From NCBI GenBank assembly GCA_035495555.1, contig DATJFQ010000114.1, positions 1 through 29,948 of the forward strand: a stretch of DNA of 29,948 bases, written 5' to 3'. How positions within the stretch are numbered: the stretch's first letter is position 1; each line of letters starts with the position of its first letter. The notes under the pieces were generated by a model. The model was not told where the DNA came from and searched no databases. It was given only the letters and a program-made list of their open reading frames with translations. The position numbers were made by a program, and so were the translations under genes. Below are positions 7,961 to 15,724 of this stretch, piece after piece. This DNA is from DATJFQ01 sp035495555. Its GTDB lineage: Bacteria; Acidobacteriota; Vicinamibacteria; Vicinamibacterales; 2-12-FULL-66-21.

Positions 7961-9427
7961 ATGCCGCTCACCGAACGAAACCCGCCCCCTCTTGCGGTCA
8001 CCCTGCCTGACGGCACAGTCCTGCGTTTCTCCGGCCCCTTTCTGATTGGACGTGACGCGAACTGCGAGGTGCAGGTCGTTGCGCGGCAGGTGAGCCGCCG
8101 CCACGCGGAGGTGCTGCCGCTCCAGACCGGGTGGGTGGTTCGCGATCTCCAGAGCAGCAACGGTCTTTTCGTCGACGGCGATCGAGCGGAGTCGGCGCCG
8201 ATCACCACCCGGATTGCGGTCACGCTTGGCGAAAACGGTCCGACCGTGCTCATCGAACCGGAACAGGTCAGGCGTCATGCACCGGTGTCCGTTCCTCCGC
8301 CGCCGCCTGCCGACAGCGAATCGCTGGACGACTACGCGCAGCGGTACTTCAAGACCGACGGCGACGAGGACGCCGTTGGCGGACGCACGCTCATGATCCG
8401 CAAGGCGTTCCGCCGCGTGCAGGCGCAGCAGAAGCGGCGGCAGCGCATCTTGATCGGCATCGCGTCGGTCGCGGTGCTGGCGATCGGTGTGTATGCGTTC
8501 CACGAACACCAGGTCGCGGTCGAACAGGCGGCAAAGGCGCAGCGGCTCGAACGGTTGTTCTACGACGCAAAAGACCGGGAGATGCGCAGCGCCAACCTGC
8601 AGCGGCAGACGGCCGGCGCGGCCAATTCGCCAGAGCAGCAGAAGATCGCGGCATACCTGAGCGAGCAGCGGCAGATGGAGACCAACTACGCGGCGTATGC
8701 CGCCGGGTTATACGACCGCAAGCTGAACGAGAAGGAGCGGCTGATCCTCCGGATCACGCGGCTTTTCGGTGAATGCGAGCTCGCGGCGCCGCCGGGGTAC
8801 ATCGACGAGGTCAACAAGTACATCAAGCGATGGCAGAGCACGCCGCGGTTCGCCAATGCCGTGAAGCTCGCAAACGATCTCGGTTACACGCGCCGAATCG
8901 CCGCCGCGTTCACGGCGCAGGGGCTTCCGCCGCAGTACTTCTACCTGGCGATGCAGGAAAGCTCGTTCAACCCGCTCGCCGTCGGGCCGCCCACGCGGTT
9001 TGGTTACGCGAAGGGGATGTGGCAGTTCATTCCGCCGACCGCGACGAGCTACGGCCTCAGGCTGGGACCGTTATCGGGCGTGCCGCGGCCGGATCCGTCG
9101 GACGACCGCTTCAACTGGGAGAAAGCGACGGACGCCGCCGCGCGCTACGTCAAGAACATCTATACGACGGACGCTCAGGCCTCGGGGCTGCTCGTGATGG
9201 CGTCTTACAACTGGGGCGAGGGAAACGTCATCGAGATCGTGCGCGGCATGCCGCCGGATCCCCGCGAGCGCAACTTCTGGCAACTGCTCGCCAAGTACCG
9301 CAGGCAGATCCCCGGCCAGACGTACGACTACGTCTTCTCGATCGTGTCCGCCGCGGTCATCGGCGAGAACCCTCGGCTGTTCGGCTTTCAGTTCGACAAT
9401 CCGCTCGGGTTTGCGGAGCAGCAGTGA
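7961..9427 (+). CDS. FHA domain - transmembrane - lytic transglycosylase (SLT) fusion
   Basis: The 488-residue protein has three parts. Residues about 10-95 form an FHA domain with the phosphothreonine-binding signature G30-R31, S45-R46-R47-H48 and S65-S66-N67-G68. Residues about 163-181 form one membrane helix (ILIGIASVAVLAIGVYAF) preceded by a basic stretch (QQKRRQR), which places the FHA domain in the cytoplasm. Residues about 185-275 are charged and helical, and from about 310 there is a family-1 SLT domain with catalytic Glu333 (MQESSFNP), then GMWQFIP and SYNWGEGN. It would bind a phosphorylated partner inside the cell and cut peptidoglycan outside. The PP2C, kinase and second FHA gene lie just downstream. 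A weak GGTATCCT element near 7925-7932 may be its -10 region. Confidence 0.9.
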   Translation: MPLTERNPPPLAVTLPDGTVLRFSGPFLIGRDANCEVQVVARQVSRRHAEVLPLQTGWVVRDLQSSNGLFVDGDRAESAPITTRIAVTLGENGPTVLIEPEQVRRHAPVSVPPPPPADSESLDDYAQRYFKTDGDEDAVGGRTLMIRKAFRRVQAQQKRRQRILIGIASVAVLAIGVYAFHEHQVAVEQAAKAQRLERLFYDAKDREMRSANLQRQTAGAANSPEQQKIAAYLSEQRQMETNYAAYAAGLYDRKLNEKERLILRITRLFGECELAAPPGYIDEVNKYIKRWQSTPRFANAVKLANDLGYTRRIAAAFTAQGLPPQYFYLAMQESSFNPLAVGPPTRFGYAKGMWQFIPPTATSYGLRLGPLSGVPRPDPSDDRFNWEKATDAAARYVKNIYTTDAQASGLLVMASYNWGEGNVIEIVRGMPPDPRERNFWQLLAKYRRQIPGQTYDYVFSIVSAAVIGENPRLFGFQFDNPLGFAEQQ

Positions 9428-9467
9428 GCGGGACGCGAGCGAGCGCCGGAACGGCCCATCACGTCGA

Positions 9468-9989
9468 ATGAGCGAGATCGACTACGCGGCCATCGTTCAC
9501 GGCCTCCGCCTGGCCGTGTTCGTCCTGCAGCGGGCGCGCATCGTCTACCAGAACGAAGCGGCGGTGCGCCTGCGTGCGCGGCTCCAGAAGGATTATCAGG
9601 TCGATCTCGTCGTCATGCTGCGCGACCACGTGGTGCGCATGGGTGAGCACGAGCCGACCCAGGCTCCGCCGTCCGCGGTCGCCCTCCTGACCGATCCGCG
9701 CGGCGAGCCGCTGTACGTGCACGTGCTTCCGATCGGCGGAGGCGGCGAAGGGGCAACAATTGCGATCAGCGTCCGGGAGCTGGGCATCGAGCGCGAGGCG
9801 TTCGCGCGGCGGTACGGCCTCTCGCCGAGGGAGGCGGAGGTGGCTGAGCTGGTCCTGCGCGGGTATGGAAACCCGGTCATCGCCTCGATGCTCGGCATCA
9901 CGCCGGCCACCACCAAGCGGCATCTGACTCGAATTTTCGACAAGATCGGCGTCGATTCGCGCACGCAGCTCGTCAGCCGGCTCGCCTGA
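9468..9989 (+). CDS. LuxR-type transcriptional regulator with N-terminal PAS-like domain
   Basis: I chose the ATG at 9468 (MSEIDYAAIVHGLRLAVFVL), 40 bases after the upstream stop, because residues before it look like unstructured Arg-rich read-through. The 173-residue product has a PAS-like sensor region (residues about 1-110, with ARIVYQNEAAV and PLYVHVLPI) and a C-terminal LuxR helix-turn-helix (LSPREAEVAELVLRGYGNPVIASMLG, TTKRHLTRIFDKIGVDSR). No phospho-acceptor receiver domain is visible, so it is not a classical two-component regulator. It sits between the FHA-transglycosylase gene and the phosphatase-kinase pair, which makes it a candidate local regulator of this signalling group. The ligand is unknown. 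Confidence 0.85.
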   Translation: MSEIDYAAIVHGLRLAVFVLQRARIVYQNEAAVRLRARLQKDYQVDLVVMLRDHVVRMGEHEPTQAPPSAVALLTDPRGEPLYVHVLPIGGGGEGATIAISVRELGIEREAFARRYGLSPREAEVAELVLRGYGNPVIASMLGITPATTKRHLTRIFDKIGVDSRTQLVSRLA

Positions 9990-9994
9990 ACCGC

Positions 9995-10137
9995 GCGAGG
10001 TGCGAGGCGCGAGGTGCGAGGATAATCGATGTCGCTGCCGCTGAGCTGATAGCGCCGTATGGCTTCCGTGTTCAGGCTCTGCTTCCGTTCCGCCTCCCGC
10101 CTTCCCGTCCGCCTCCCGCCTCCCGCCTCCCGCCTCA
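9995..10137 (+). repeat. Two opposed arms of degenerate GCGAGGN-type heptads
   Basis: Four direct heptads of the form GCGAGG(T/C/A) run from 9995 to 10022, starting 5 bases after the LuxR stop. From 10091 to 10137 come six heptads in complementary orientation (CGCCTCC-type), interrupted once by a 5-base unit at 10105-10109. The two arms face each other across about 68 bases of unrelated sequence. This fills most of the gap before the PP2C gene. It belongs to the same family as the array at 25461-25537. Confidence 0.85.
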
Positions 10138-10194
10138 CATGTACCACTAAAGTAGTATTGGCGGCTCATCCTCGAGATCACTAGACTTTTTCGC

Positions 10195-10953
10195 GTGATT
10201 GAGGCTCACGGGCAGAGCGACGCCGGACCGGTCCGCAAGATCAACGAAGACAGCTTCGTGTGTGACGTCGAGCTTGGGCTCTTCATCGTCGCCGACGGGC
10301 TCGGCGGCCACTCGGCAGGCGAAGTCGCGTCAGGTCTTGCGGTCGACACCATTTCAGGTTTCATTCGACGGACCGAAGAGGACAGCGAGTTGTCCTGGCC
10401 GTACGGGATCGAGCCGGCGCTTTCGTTCGGAGGCAACGTCCTGCGCACGGCCGTCTATCTCGCGAACCGTCGCGTGTTTCGCGCCGCCGAAAAGCACGAC
10501 GAATACACCGGGATGGGGACGACCGTGGTCGCGGCTCGGATGAACGCGGGACGGCTCTCGGTTGCGCACGCGGGAGACAGCCGGTTGTACCTGCTCGCGA
10601 ACGGCGTCCTGAAACAATTGACGCGCGACGACACGTGGGCCGCGACCATCCTGGCGGCGCAGGAAGACGGCAAAGGCGTTACGCCGCCGCGCTCGATGAA
10701 GCACGTGCTGACGAACGTGATCGGCGCGCGCGAACAGGCAGACGTGCACCTTGGCGAGTACGACCTGTCGCCGGGCGACACGATCCTGCTCTGCTCCGAC
10801 GGCCTTCACGGCGTGCTCGACGACGGAGCGCTGCTCGCAATGATGACGTCCGACCCGCCGCCGGAGCTGACTGCGCGACTGGTTGAAGCCGCGCTGGCCC
10901 GGGGCGCCAAAGACAACGTCACCGCCGTCGTGGCCCGGTATCAGGGAGAGTAG
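10195..10953 (+). CDS. PP2C-family protein Ser/Thr phosphatase
   Basis: The 252-residue protein starts with GTG at 10195; the family motif begins a few residues in (GPVRKINEDSF), so the start is well placed. Metal-binding and catalytic motifs are all present: N17-E18-D19, VADGLGG with D34-G35, GMGTTVVAA, HAGDSRLYL, CSDGLHG with D202, and D240-N241-V. It is a cytoplasmic, metal-dependent phosphatase that would reverse phosphorylation by the adjacent kinase. Its stop is 2 bases before the kinase GTG, with GGGAGAG ahead as ribosome binding site, so the pair is coupled. PP2C and Ser/Thr kinase pairs are a known arrangement in bacterial Hanks-kinase signalling. Confidence 0.95.
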   Translation: MIEAHGQSDAGPVRKINEDSFVCDVELGLFIVADGLGGHSAGEVASGLAVDTISGFIRRTEEDSELSWPYGIEPALSFGGNVLRTAVYLANRRVFRAAEKHDEYTGMGTTVVAARMNAGRLSVAHAGDSRLYLLANGVLKQLTRDDTWAATILAAQEDGKGVTPPRSMKHVLTNVIGAREQADVHLGEYDLSPGDTILLCSDGLHGVLDDGALLAMMTSDPPPELTARLVEAALARGAKDNVTAVVARYQGE

Positions 10954-10955
10954 CC

Positions 10956-13412
10956 GTGGACAGCGCTCGCAATCTACCGCGAACGATCGGCCGCTACGAG
11001 ATCACGAGCCGCATCGGCAAGGGCGCGATGGGGGTCGTCTACGCCGCGCACGACGCGATGATGGAGCGCACCGTCGCCATCAAGGTGATGATGACGGACC
11101 TCGAAGACGACCCGGAAACGAGCCAGCGCTTCTATCGCGAAGCGCGGTCCGCCGGGCAGTTGATCCATCCGAACATCGTCACGATCTTCGACATGGGCCA
11201 GGACGACGGCCGGCCCTACATCGTGATGGAGTTCCTCGACGGCGAGACGCTCAACCGCTATCTCGCGCGGCCGGACGCGCAGCAGGTCGAAACGAAAATC
11301 GATCTGATGATTCAGATCTGCGAGGGGCTGCAGGCGGCACACTCGCACGGTATCTTCCATCGCGACATCAAGCCGGGCAATCTGCTCGTCCGCAGCAGCG
11401 GCGAGCTGAAAATCGTCGACTTCGGGATCGCGCGGCTCGCGTCCTCCAGCATCACGGCCAGCGGCCTGATCGTCGGAACGCCCGACTACATGTCGCCGGA
11501 ACAGGCGCGGGGCCACGACGTCGATCAGCGATCGGACATCTTCTCTGCGGGCGCCGTGTTCTATTTCATGCTGACGGGGCGCAAGCCGTTCGCGGCGCAG
11601 GAACTGACCGCGGTGCTGATGAAAGTGCAGGCGGACGATCCGCTCCCGATCCGCGATACGGAAGCCCCGCCGGGGCTGGCGCGAATCGTGATGAAGGCGC
11701 TCGCCAAGAATCCCGCCGATCGCTACCAGTCGTGCGGGCAGATGATCACCGAGCTGGAATACCTGAAGCGTCAGCTCGAAGAGGACGTCCGCAAGTCCGC
11801 CGACGAGATCACGCAGCGGCTCGTGGCACTCGAAACCGTCGCGGCGGAACGCCGTACGCTGGCGGCATCCCTGGATTTGGCGCCGCCCCCGGCCGACATC
11901 GACGCGGCGCGCCAGGATTTCGTCGCACGCCGCAACGCGCTCGGGAACCCGCCGGCGCGCGCCGCCGCGTCGGAACTGCTCGCGGCCATCAAGACGCTCG
12001 AAACGCTCTCGTCCGAGGAAATCGCGAGATGGCGACGCGCGGCGCAGGCCATCGACGCGGCGGAAGCTGCGCTGGCCTCGCACCGGACCGCAGACGCGAT
12101 CGCGCAGCTCGAGATGGCGCAGCAGATCGAGCCCGGGTCGCGGCGGGCGTCTTCGGAGCTCGATCGTTGCCGGGGCGTTCTCGCGCGCCAGCGCGAAGCC
12201 TTCGAGCGGGCGAAGTCGCTGCTCGAGGAAGCGCGCAAGGCCGCCGCCTCCAAGCAGTGGCAGGTCGTGATCGACTTCTGCGACGCTGCGATCGAGGTCG
12301 ATCCGGCGGCGGAAGAGGCGAAAGGGCTCAAGCAGAGCGCGATTGAGGCGCTCGGCGCCCAGGCCAAGCGCGCCAAGCTGGACGCGGATCGTGCGCTGGA
12401 CCGCGCGGAGGCGTATCGGAGGAAGCAACGCTTCCAGGAAGCGGCGCTCGAGATCGCGCGCGCCCGCGAAGCGTCTGCGGACAGCGCCGAGGTGCAGGCG
12501 GCCGACGACCGGCTCCGTCAATCCATTGCCGATGCCGAACGCGACGCGCTGCAGGAACGGCAGGCGGCGGACGCTATCGCGCGCGCGCGGAGCCGGTTCG
12601 CGGCGGGCGAGCGGACGGACGCGATTGCCGACCTGCGTGGGTTCACCGAGCAGGACCCGGAAGGACGCGTCGCCGCCGAGATCGAACGGCTCGAGGCCGA
12701 GGCGCGACGTCTGGCCGACGAAGAACGCCGGAAGGCGGAAGCGGCAGGCCATGCCGCTGCCGCGGAAACGGCGCTGGCCGCGGATGATCCCGGGCGCGCA
12801 CTCGAACTCGCCACGTTGGCGCTCGACCAGGATGGATCGAACGCGCTGGCGCGGAAAATCTCAGGGCTTGCGACGGCGGAGCTGAAGCAGCGGGCAGACG
12901 CCGCCGCCCGGGCGGCCGCTGCGGCGAAGCACATCGACGACGCGCGGCAGCAGCTCGCAAAGGGCAAGTTTCAGAAGGCGCGGGCGCTCGTCTCCGCGGC
13001 CGCGACCCTGAACCCGGAAAACAGCCAGCACAAGCTGGTGCTGGCCAGCATCGAAGAAGAAGAGAAGCGCCTGGCGGCGGAGGAAGAGCAACGGCGGCTC
13101 GCGAAGCAGCGTGCACGCGCCGTGGCACCCATGCTCGATCGCGCCCGCGCCGCCGAAGCGCAGCAGGAATTCGAACGCGCGGTGTGGACCGCGGAGAACG
13201 CGCTCGCGGTCGATCCGGAATCGACGGAGGCACGGCTGATACTCGAACGCGTAAAGGCTCGGCTCGCGGCGAATCCGCGGCTCGCTGACGAGACCGTCGA
13301 CCTCACGAACGAGCCGGGCACGTCGGATCCGGACGACACGGTGTCGCTCACCAAGCCGTCAGGCGTCTGGGAGCGACTCGCGATCGCCGTTCGCGGGTGG
13401 ACAAGGGGTTGA
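10956..13412 (+). CDS. Hanks-type Ser/Thr protein kinase with long TPR-like tail
   Basis: The 818-residue protein starts with GTG after GGGAGAG. Residues about 14-270 are a complete kinase domain: glycine loop IGKGAMGVVY from residue 20, Lys43, HRDIKPGN with Asp137, DFG at 155-157, and GTPDYMSPEQARG. From about 275 to 770 the protein is Ala/Glu/Arg-rich helix with about seven TPR-like hairpins recurring every 50-75 residues (for example SKQWQVVIDFCDAAIEVDP and KGKFQKARALVSAAATLNP). No membrane helix is seen, so it should be cytosolic, unlike most PknB-type kinases. The tail carries two similar motifs, DETVDLT (778-784) and DDTVSLT (793-799), which look like phosphothreonine docking sites for FHA domains. 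It is followed after 4 bases by an FHA gene. Confidence 0.95.
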   Translation: MDSARNLPRTIGRYEITSRIGKGAMGVVYAAHDAMMERTVAIKVMMTDLEDDPETSQRFYREARSAGQLIHPNIVTIFDMGQDDGRPYIVMEFLDGETLNRYLARPDAQQVETKIDLMIQICEGLQAAHSHGIFHRDIKPGNLLVRSSGELKIVDFGIARLASSSITASGLIVGTPDYMSPEQARGHDVDQRSDIFSAGAVFYFMLTGRKPFAAQELTAVLMKVQADDPLPIRDTEAPPGLARIVMKALAKNPADRYQSCGQMITELEYLKRQLEEDVRKSADEITQRLVALETVAAERRTLAASLDLAPPPADIDAARQDFVARRNALGNPPARAAASELLAAIKTLETLSSEEIARWRRAAQAIDAAEAALASHRTADAIAQLEMAQQIEPGSRRASSELDRCRGVLARQREAFERAKSLLEEARKAAASKQWQVVIDFCDAAIEVDPAAEEAKGLKQSAIEALGAQAKRAKLDADRALDRAEAYRRKQRFQEAALEIARAREASADSAEVQAADDRLRQSIADAERDALQERQAADAIARARSRFAAGERTDAIADLRGFTEQDPEGRVAAEIERLEAEARRLADEERRKAEAAGHAAAAETALAADDPGRALELATLALDQDGSNALARKISGLATAELKQRADAAARAAAAAKHIDDARQQLAKGKFQKARALVSAAATLNPENSQHKLVLASIEEEEKRLAAEEEQRRLAKQRARAVAPMLDRARAAEAQQEFERAVWTAENALAVDPESTEARLILERVKARLAANPRLADETVDLTNEPGTSDPDDTVSLTKPSGVWERLAIAVRGWTRG

Positions 13413-13416
13413 TGCA

Positions 13417-14997
13417 GTGACCAAGCTTTTGATTTACCGCGGCGATGCGCTGCACGGCGAGTACGAGCTCAAGGGACAGACGGTGCACATCGGCCGCAGT
13501 CCGCAGAACGACATCGTCCTGGAAGACCCGAGCAAGGGCGTCTCGCGGCAGCACGCCGAGCTGCGCGCGGAAGGCGCGCATTACATGCTCGTCGACCTGG
13601 AAAGTCAGAATGGCATTTGGGTGCACGGATCGCGCGTACCGTCCGTCCGCCTCGACCCCGGGGTGACCGCTGCGCTCGGTCCGTTCCGTTTGACGACCGT
13701 CGAAGCGGCCGATTCCCCCGCGCCGGCGCCCGGGGAGTTCGTGACGGAACCGACGGAATACAGCCGTCCGGAAGAAGCGCGGCCGGCTCCCCAAGCCGTC
13801 GACGGGCCGGGCGTACTGCTCGACGGCGCTGCAACGCCGCCGGCCGGCGTAACCGCGACTCCGCAAGCGGTTCCTGTCGTGCACGCGGCTTCCGCGGCGA
13901 CGTCGCAGGAAGCAACGGAGAAATCGAGAGCTGCGGCCGATGCGCGGAAGCCAGGCGGCGGGGCGAGCAAGTCGTTGGCTCCTGTCCTGGTCGCGGCCGC
14001 CGCGGTCGTCCTGCTGATCGGTGCATCCGGTTTTGGCGCGTACGCGTGGCTGCACAAACGGGCCGCCCGGCCCGTGTGGGACCGCGATGTTGCGACGGCG
14101 CTCGTGAGTTCCGGCAAATGCGACGAGGCGATGCGTGAACAAATCGGCCCGGCGCTGAACGCGAACCCGAACGACGCGGAGGCGCTCGCGTTGAAGGCGC
14201 AATGCGCGCCGCCGCCCTCTCCGCCGACCCCGCCGTCCGAACCGGCGCCGCCGACTCCGCCCGCGGAGAAAACGGTCGCGGAAAAGCTGGATGCCGTCGA
14301 GGCCGCTATTGCGGCGAAGGACTGCCAGACGGCGCTCGACGCCGCGAACGCGATCCTGGCAGCCACGCCCGACGACGCTCGGGCGAAGGACCTCGCGGCC
14401 AGGGCGGATGCATGCCTCAAGCCGGCGGAGGCGACGCCGGCCGCCCCCTCGGCGCCGGCGGCTGTTGTCAGGATTTCACCCTCTCAAGGCGGCCTCGATG
14501 TCCTGCCTGGAGAGACGCAGCGTGAGTACACCAAACGCGTGGCGGCGATGCGCAAACGGTTCGAGGACGCGGCCGCGCTCCTTCAGGGGCAGCATTATCA
14601 GCAGGCGGCGAAAGAGTTCGATGCAATTGCCGCCGTCGTCCCGAGCGGCTATCTCGATCTCGCGCAGAAGCGCGCGGACACGAAGGCGGGCATGAAGGAC
14701 GAGGCCAGCCGCGTGTATGCCAGCGGCAGACAGGCGGAGCAGCAAGGCGACTTGACCGGGGCGCTGCAGCGCTATCAGCGCGCGCACGACGCCGATCCCT
14801 CGATAGACGTCACGGCGGATGTGGCGCGCGTGAACTCACAGAAGCTCACGCTTGGCCAGCAGGCCTGCAAACTCGGCGACGCGAACTACGCGCTCGGCCA
14901 GAATGCCGAAGCGACCGCCCAGTATCAGCGCGTCCTGGAATTCCTCCCCGACACGGAGGCGTGCTACGCGCGCGCAAAGACGCGCATCAAGCGGTGA
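13417..14997 (+). CDS. FHA domain - transmembrane - TPR protein
   Basis: The GTG start at 13417 lies 4 bases after the kinase stop, with AAGGGG ahead. The 526-residue product has an N-terminal FHA domain (G26-R27-S28, S43-R44-Q45-H46, Q64-N65-G66). A Pro/Ala-rich linker of about 90 residues follows, then one membrane helix at about 190-210 (VLVAAAAVVLLIGASGFGAY), which leaves the FHA domain in the cytoplasm. The outer part has a short helical repeat, a Pro-rich stretch (residues about 265-285), and TPR-like units to the end (CDEAMREQIGPALNANPND, DLTGALQRYQRAHDADPS, NAEATAQYQRVLEFLPDTEA). It would link a phosphorylated cytosolic partner, most simply the adjacent kinase, to a periplasmic protein complex. 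Confidence 0.9.
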   Translation: MTKLLIYRGDALHGEYELKGQTVHIGRSPQNDIVLEDPSKGVSRQHAELRAEGAHYMLVDLESQNGIWVHGSRVPSVRLDPGVTAALGPFRLTTVEAADSPAPAPGEFVTEPTEYSRPEEARPAPQAVDGPGVLLDGAATPPAGVTATPQAVPVVHAASAATSQEATEKSRAAADARKPGGGASKSLAPVLVAAAAVVLLIGASGFGAYAWLHKRAARPVWDRDVATALVSSGKCDEAMREQIGPALNANPNDAEALALKAQCAPPPSPPTPPSEPAPPTPPAEKTVAEKLDAVEAAIAAKDCQTALDAANAILAATPDDARAKDLAARADACLKPAEATPAAPSAPAAVVRISPSQGGLDVLPGETQREYTKRVAAMRKRFEDAAALLQGQHYQQAAKEFDAIAAVVPSGYLDLAQKRADTKAGMKDEASRVYASGRQAEQQGDLTGALQRYQRAHDADPSIDVTADVARVNSQKLTLGQQACKLGDANYALGQNAEATAQYQRVLEFLPDTEACYARAKTRIKR

Positions 14998-15007
14998 AGG
15001 AAAAACG

Positions 15008-15598
15008 ATGATTCGGAGCCATCTCCTCGGCGTTGTATTGAGCGTGCTGGCGTTGAGCGCGGCGGTTCCCGCGTTCGCGCAACAGGCGCCAGGCGTAACG
15101 GACCCGTGGTTTGGCCGGATGTCCAAGCCGAAGGACATGGATCCGCCGAAGACGTTCGCCAACACGTTCAGCATCGAGCTGCCCAAAGACTGGCAGCTCG
15201 CGCCCGGCCACACGAACACGATTTTCGAGGTGACCGAGAAGACGAAACGCTTCCTCGTCGGCGCGACGATCGTGCTGGAGTACTCGCAGCTCCAGGCCGC
15301 CGTCGACCCGTCGCTTCTCCCCACGGTCGGCCAGGTGCAACTCAGCGAGCTGCAGAAACGTGAACTGAGCGGCAGCAAGTTCACGCAGCAGATCAAGTCC
15401 GCCGAGGGGCGGCAGGCGATCGTCATCCAGTACGATCGCCCCGGCCTCTCAGGCGGCACGGACCACGTCGTCCAGTACTCGTTCCCTGTCGGGACGACGA
15501 TGTATTACCTGATCTGCATTTCGTCGGCGGACCAGATAGAGAAGTACCGGCCTGTCTTCGCGCACGCCGCTGCCTCGTTTACGCCTCTCAAAAAGTAG
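15008..15598 (+). CDS. Small secreted protein of unknown function
   Basis: I chose the ATG at 15008, 10 bases after the FHA-TPR stop, because GAAGGA precedes it and a clean signal peptide follows (VVLSVLALSAAVPAFA then QQ); the frame is open further upstream but overlaps the previous gene. The mature protein has about 170 residues with SIELPKDW, FEVTEKTKRFLVGATI, and a late MYYLICISSADQIEKYRPVF segment. The layout resembles small PsbP/DUF1795-like exported proteins, but I cannot assign it firmly. It ends the signalling operon and could be its periplasmic output or sensor component. Its TAG stop lies inside the first unit of a heptad repeat array. Confidence 0.75.
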   Translation: MIRSHLLGVVLSVLALSAAVPAFAQQAPGVTDPWFGRMSKPKDMDPPKTFANTFSIELPKDWQLAPGHTNTIFEVTEKTKRFLVGATIVLEYSQLQAAVDPSLLPTVGQVQLSELQKRELSGSKFTQQIKSAEGRQAIVIQYDRPGLSGGTDHVVQYSFPVGTTMYYLICISSADQIEKYRPVFAHAAASFTPLKK

Positions 15599-15663
15599 CC
15601 AGTAGCCAGTAGCCAGTGGCCAGTTCCCAGGCGTCAGTGGCCAGTTTCCAGTTAGTGATTGGC
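15594..15663 (+). repeat. Ten tandem AGTAGCC-type heptads overlapping a stop codon
   Basis: The units run without gaps: AGTAGCC three times, then AGTGGCC, AGTTCCC, AGGCGTC, AGTGGCC, AGTTTCC, AGTTAGT and GATTGGC, with similarity decaying to the right. The first unit contains the TAG stop (15596-15598) of the secreted protein. The array is followed directly by period-8 repeats. Confidence 0.9.
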
Positions 15664-15668
15664 TGCTT

Positions 15669-15716
15669 GAGTAGTTGAGCGATTGCGTAGTTGCGAAGTT
15701 GTGTAGTTGTGTAGTT
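15669..15716 (+). repeat. Six tandem GNGTAGTT-type octads
   Basis: Six 8-base units follow one another: GAGTAGTT, GAGCGATT, GCGTAGTT, GCGAAGTT, GTGTAGTT, GTGTAGTT. They end 8 bases before the stop codon of the convergent lipoprotein gene. The same octad occurs at 17124-17212 and 23733-23823, also between convergent genes. After the last unit comes ATCGCG, similar to the ACCGCG that follows the array at 17212. Confidence 0.9.
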
Positions 15717-15724
15717 ATCGCGCT

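Noticed and set aside
10883..12346. A 487-residue plus-strand open frame overlapping the kinase
   Set aside because: It is an out-of-frame Arg/Gly-rich shadow of the kinase gene with no recognisable fold.
10974..12752. A 592-residue open frame on the minus strand opposite the kinase
   Set aside because: It is Arg/Leu-rich without domains and lies wholly opposite a kinase with all catalytic motifs; it results from high GC content.
7961..14997. Type VI secretion regulatory module (PpkA/PppA/Fha)
   Set aside because: Kinase, phosphatase and FHA genes are present, but no structural secretion gene is in the window and one FHA protein carries a transglycosylase domain.
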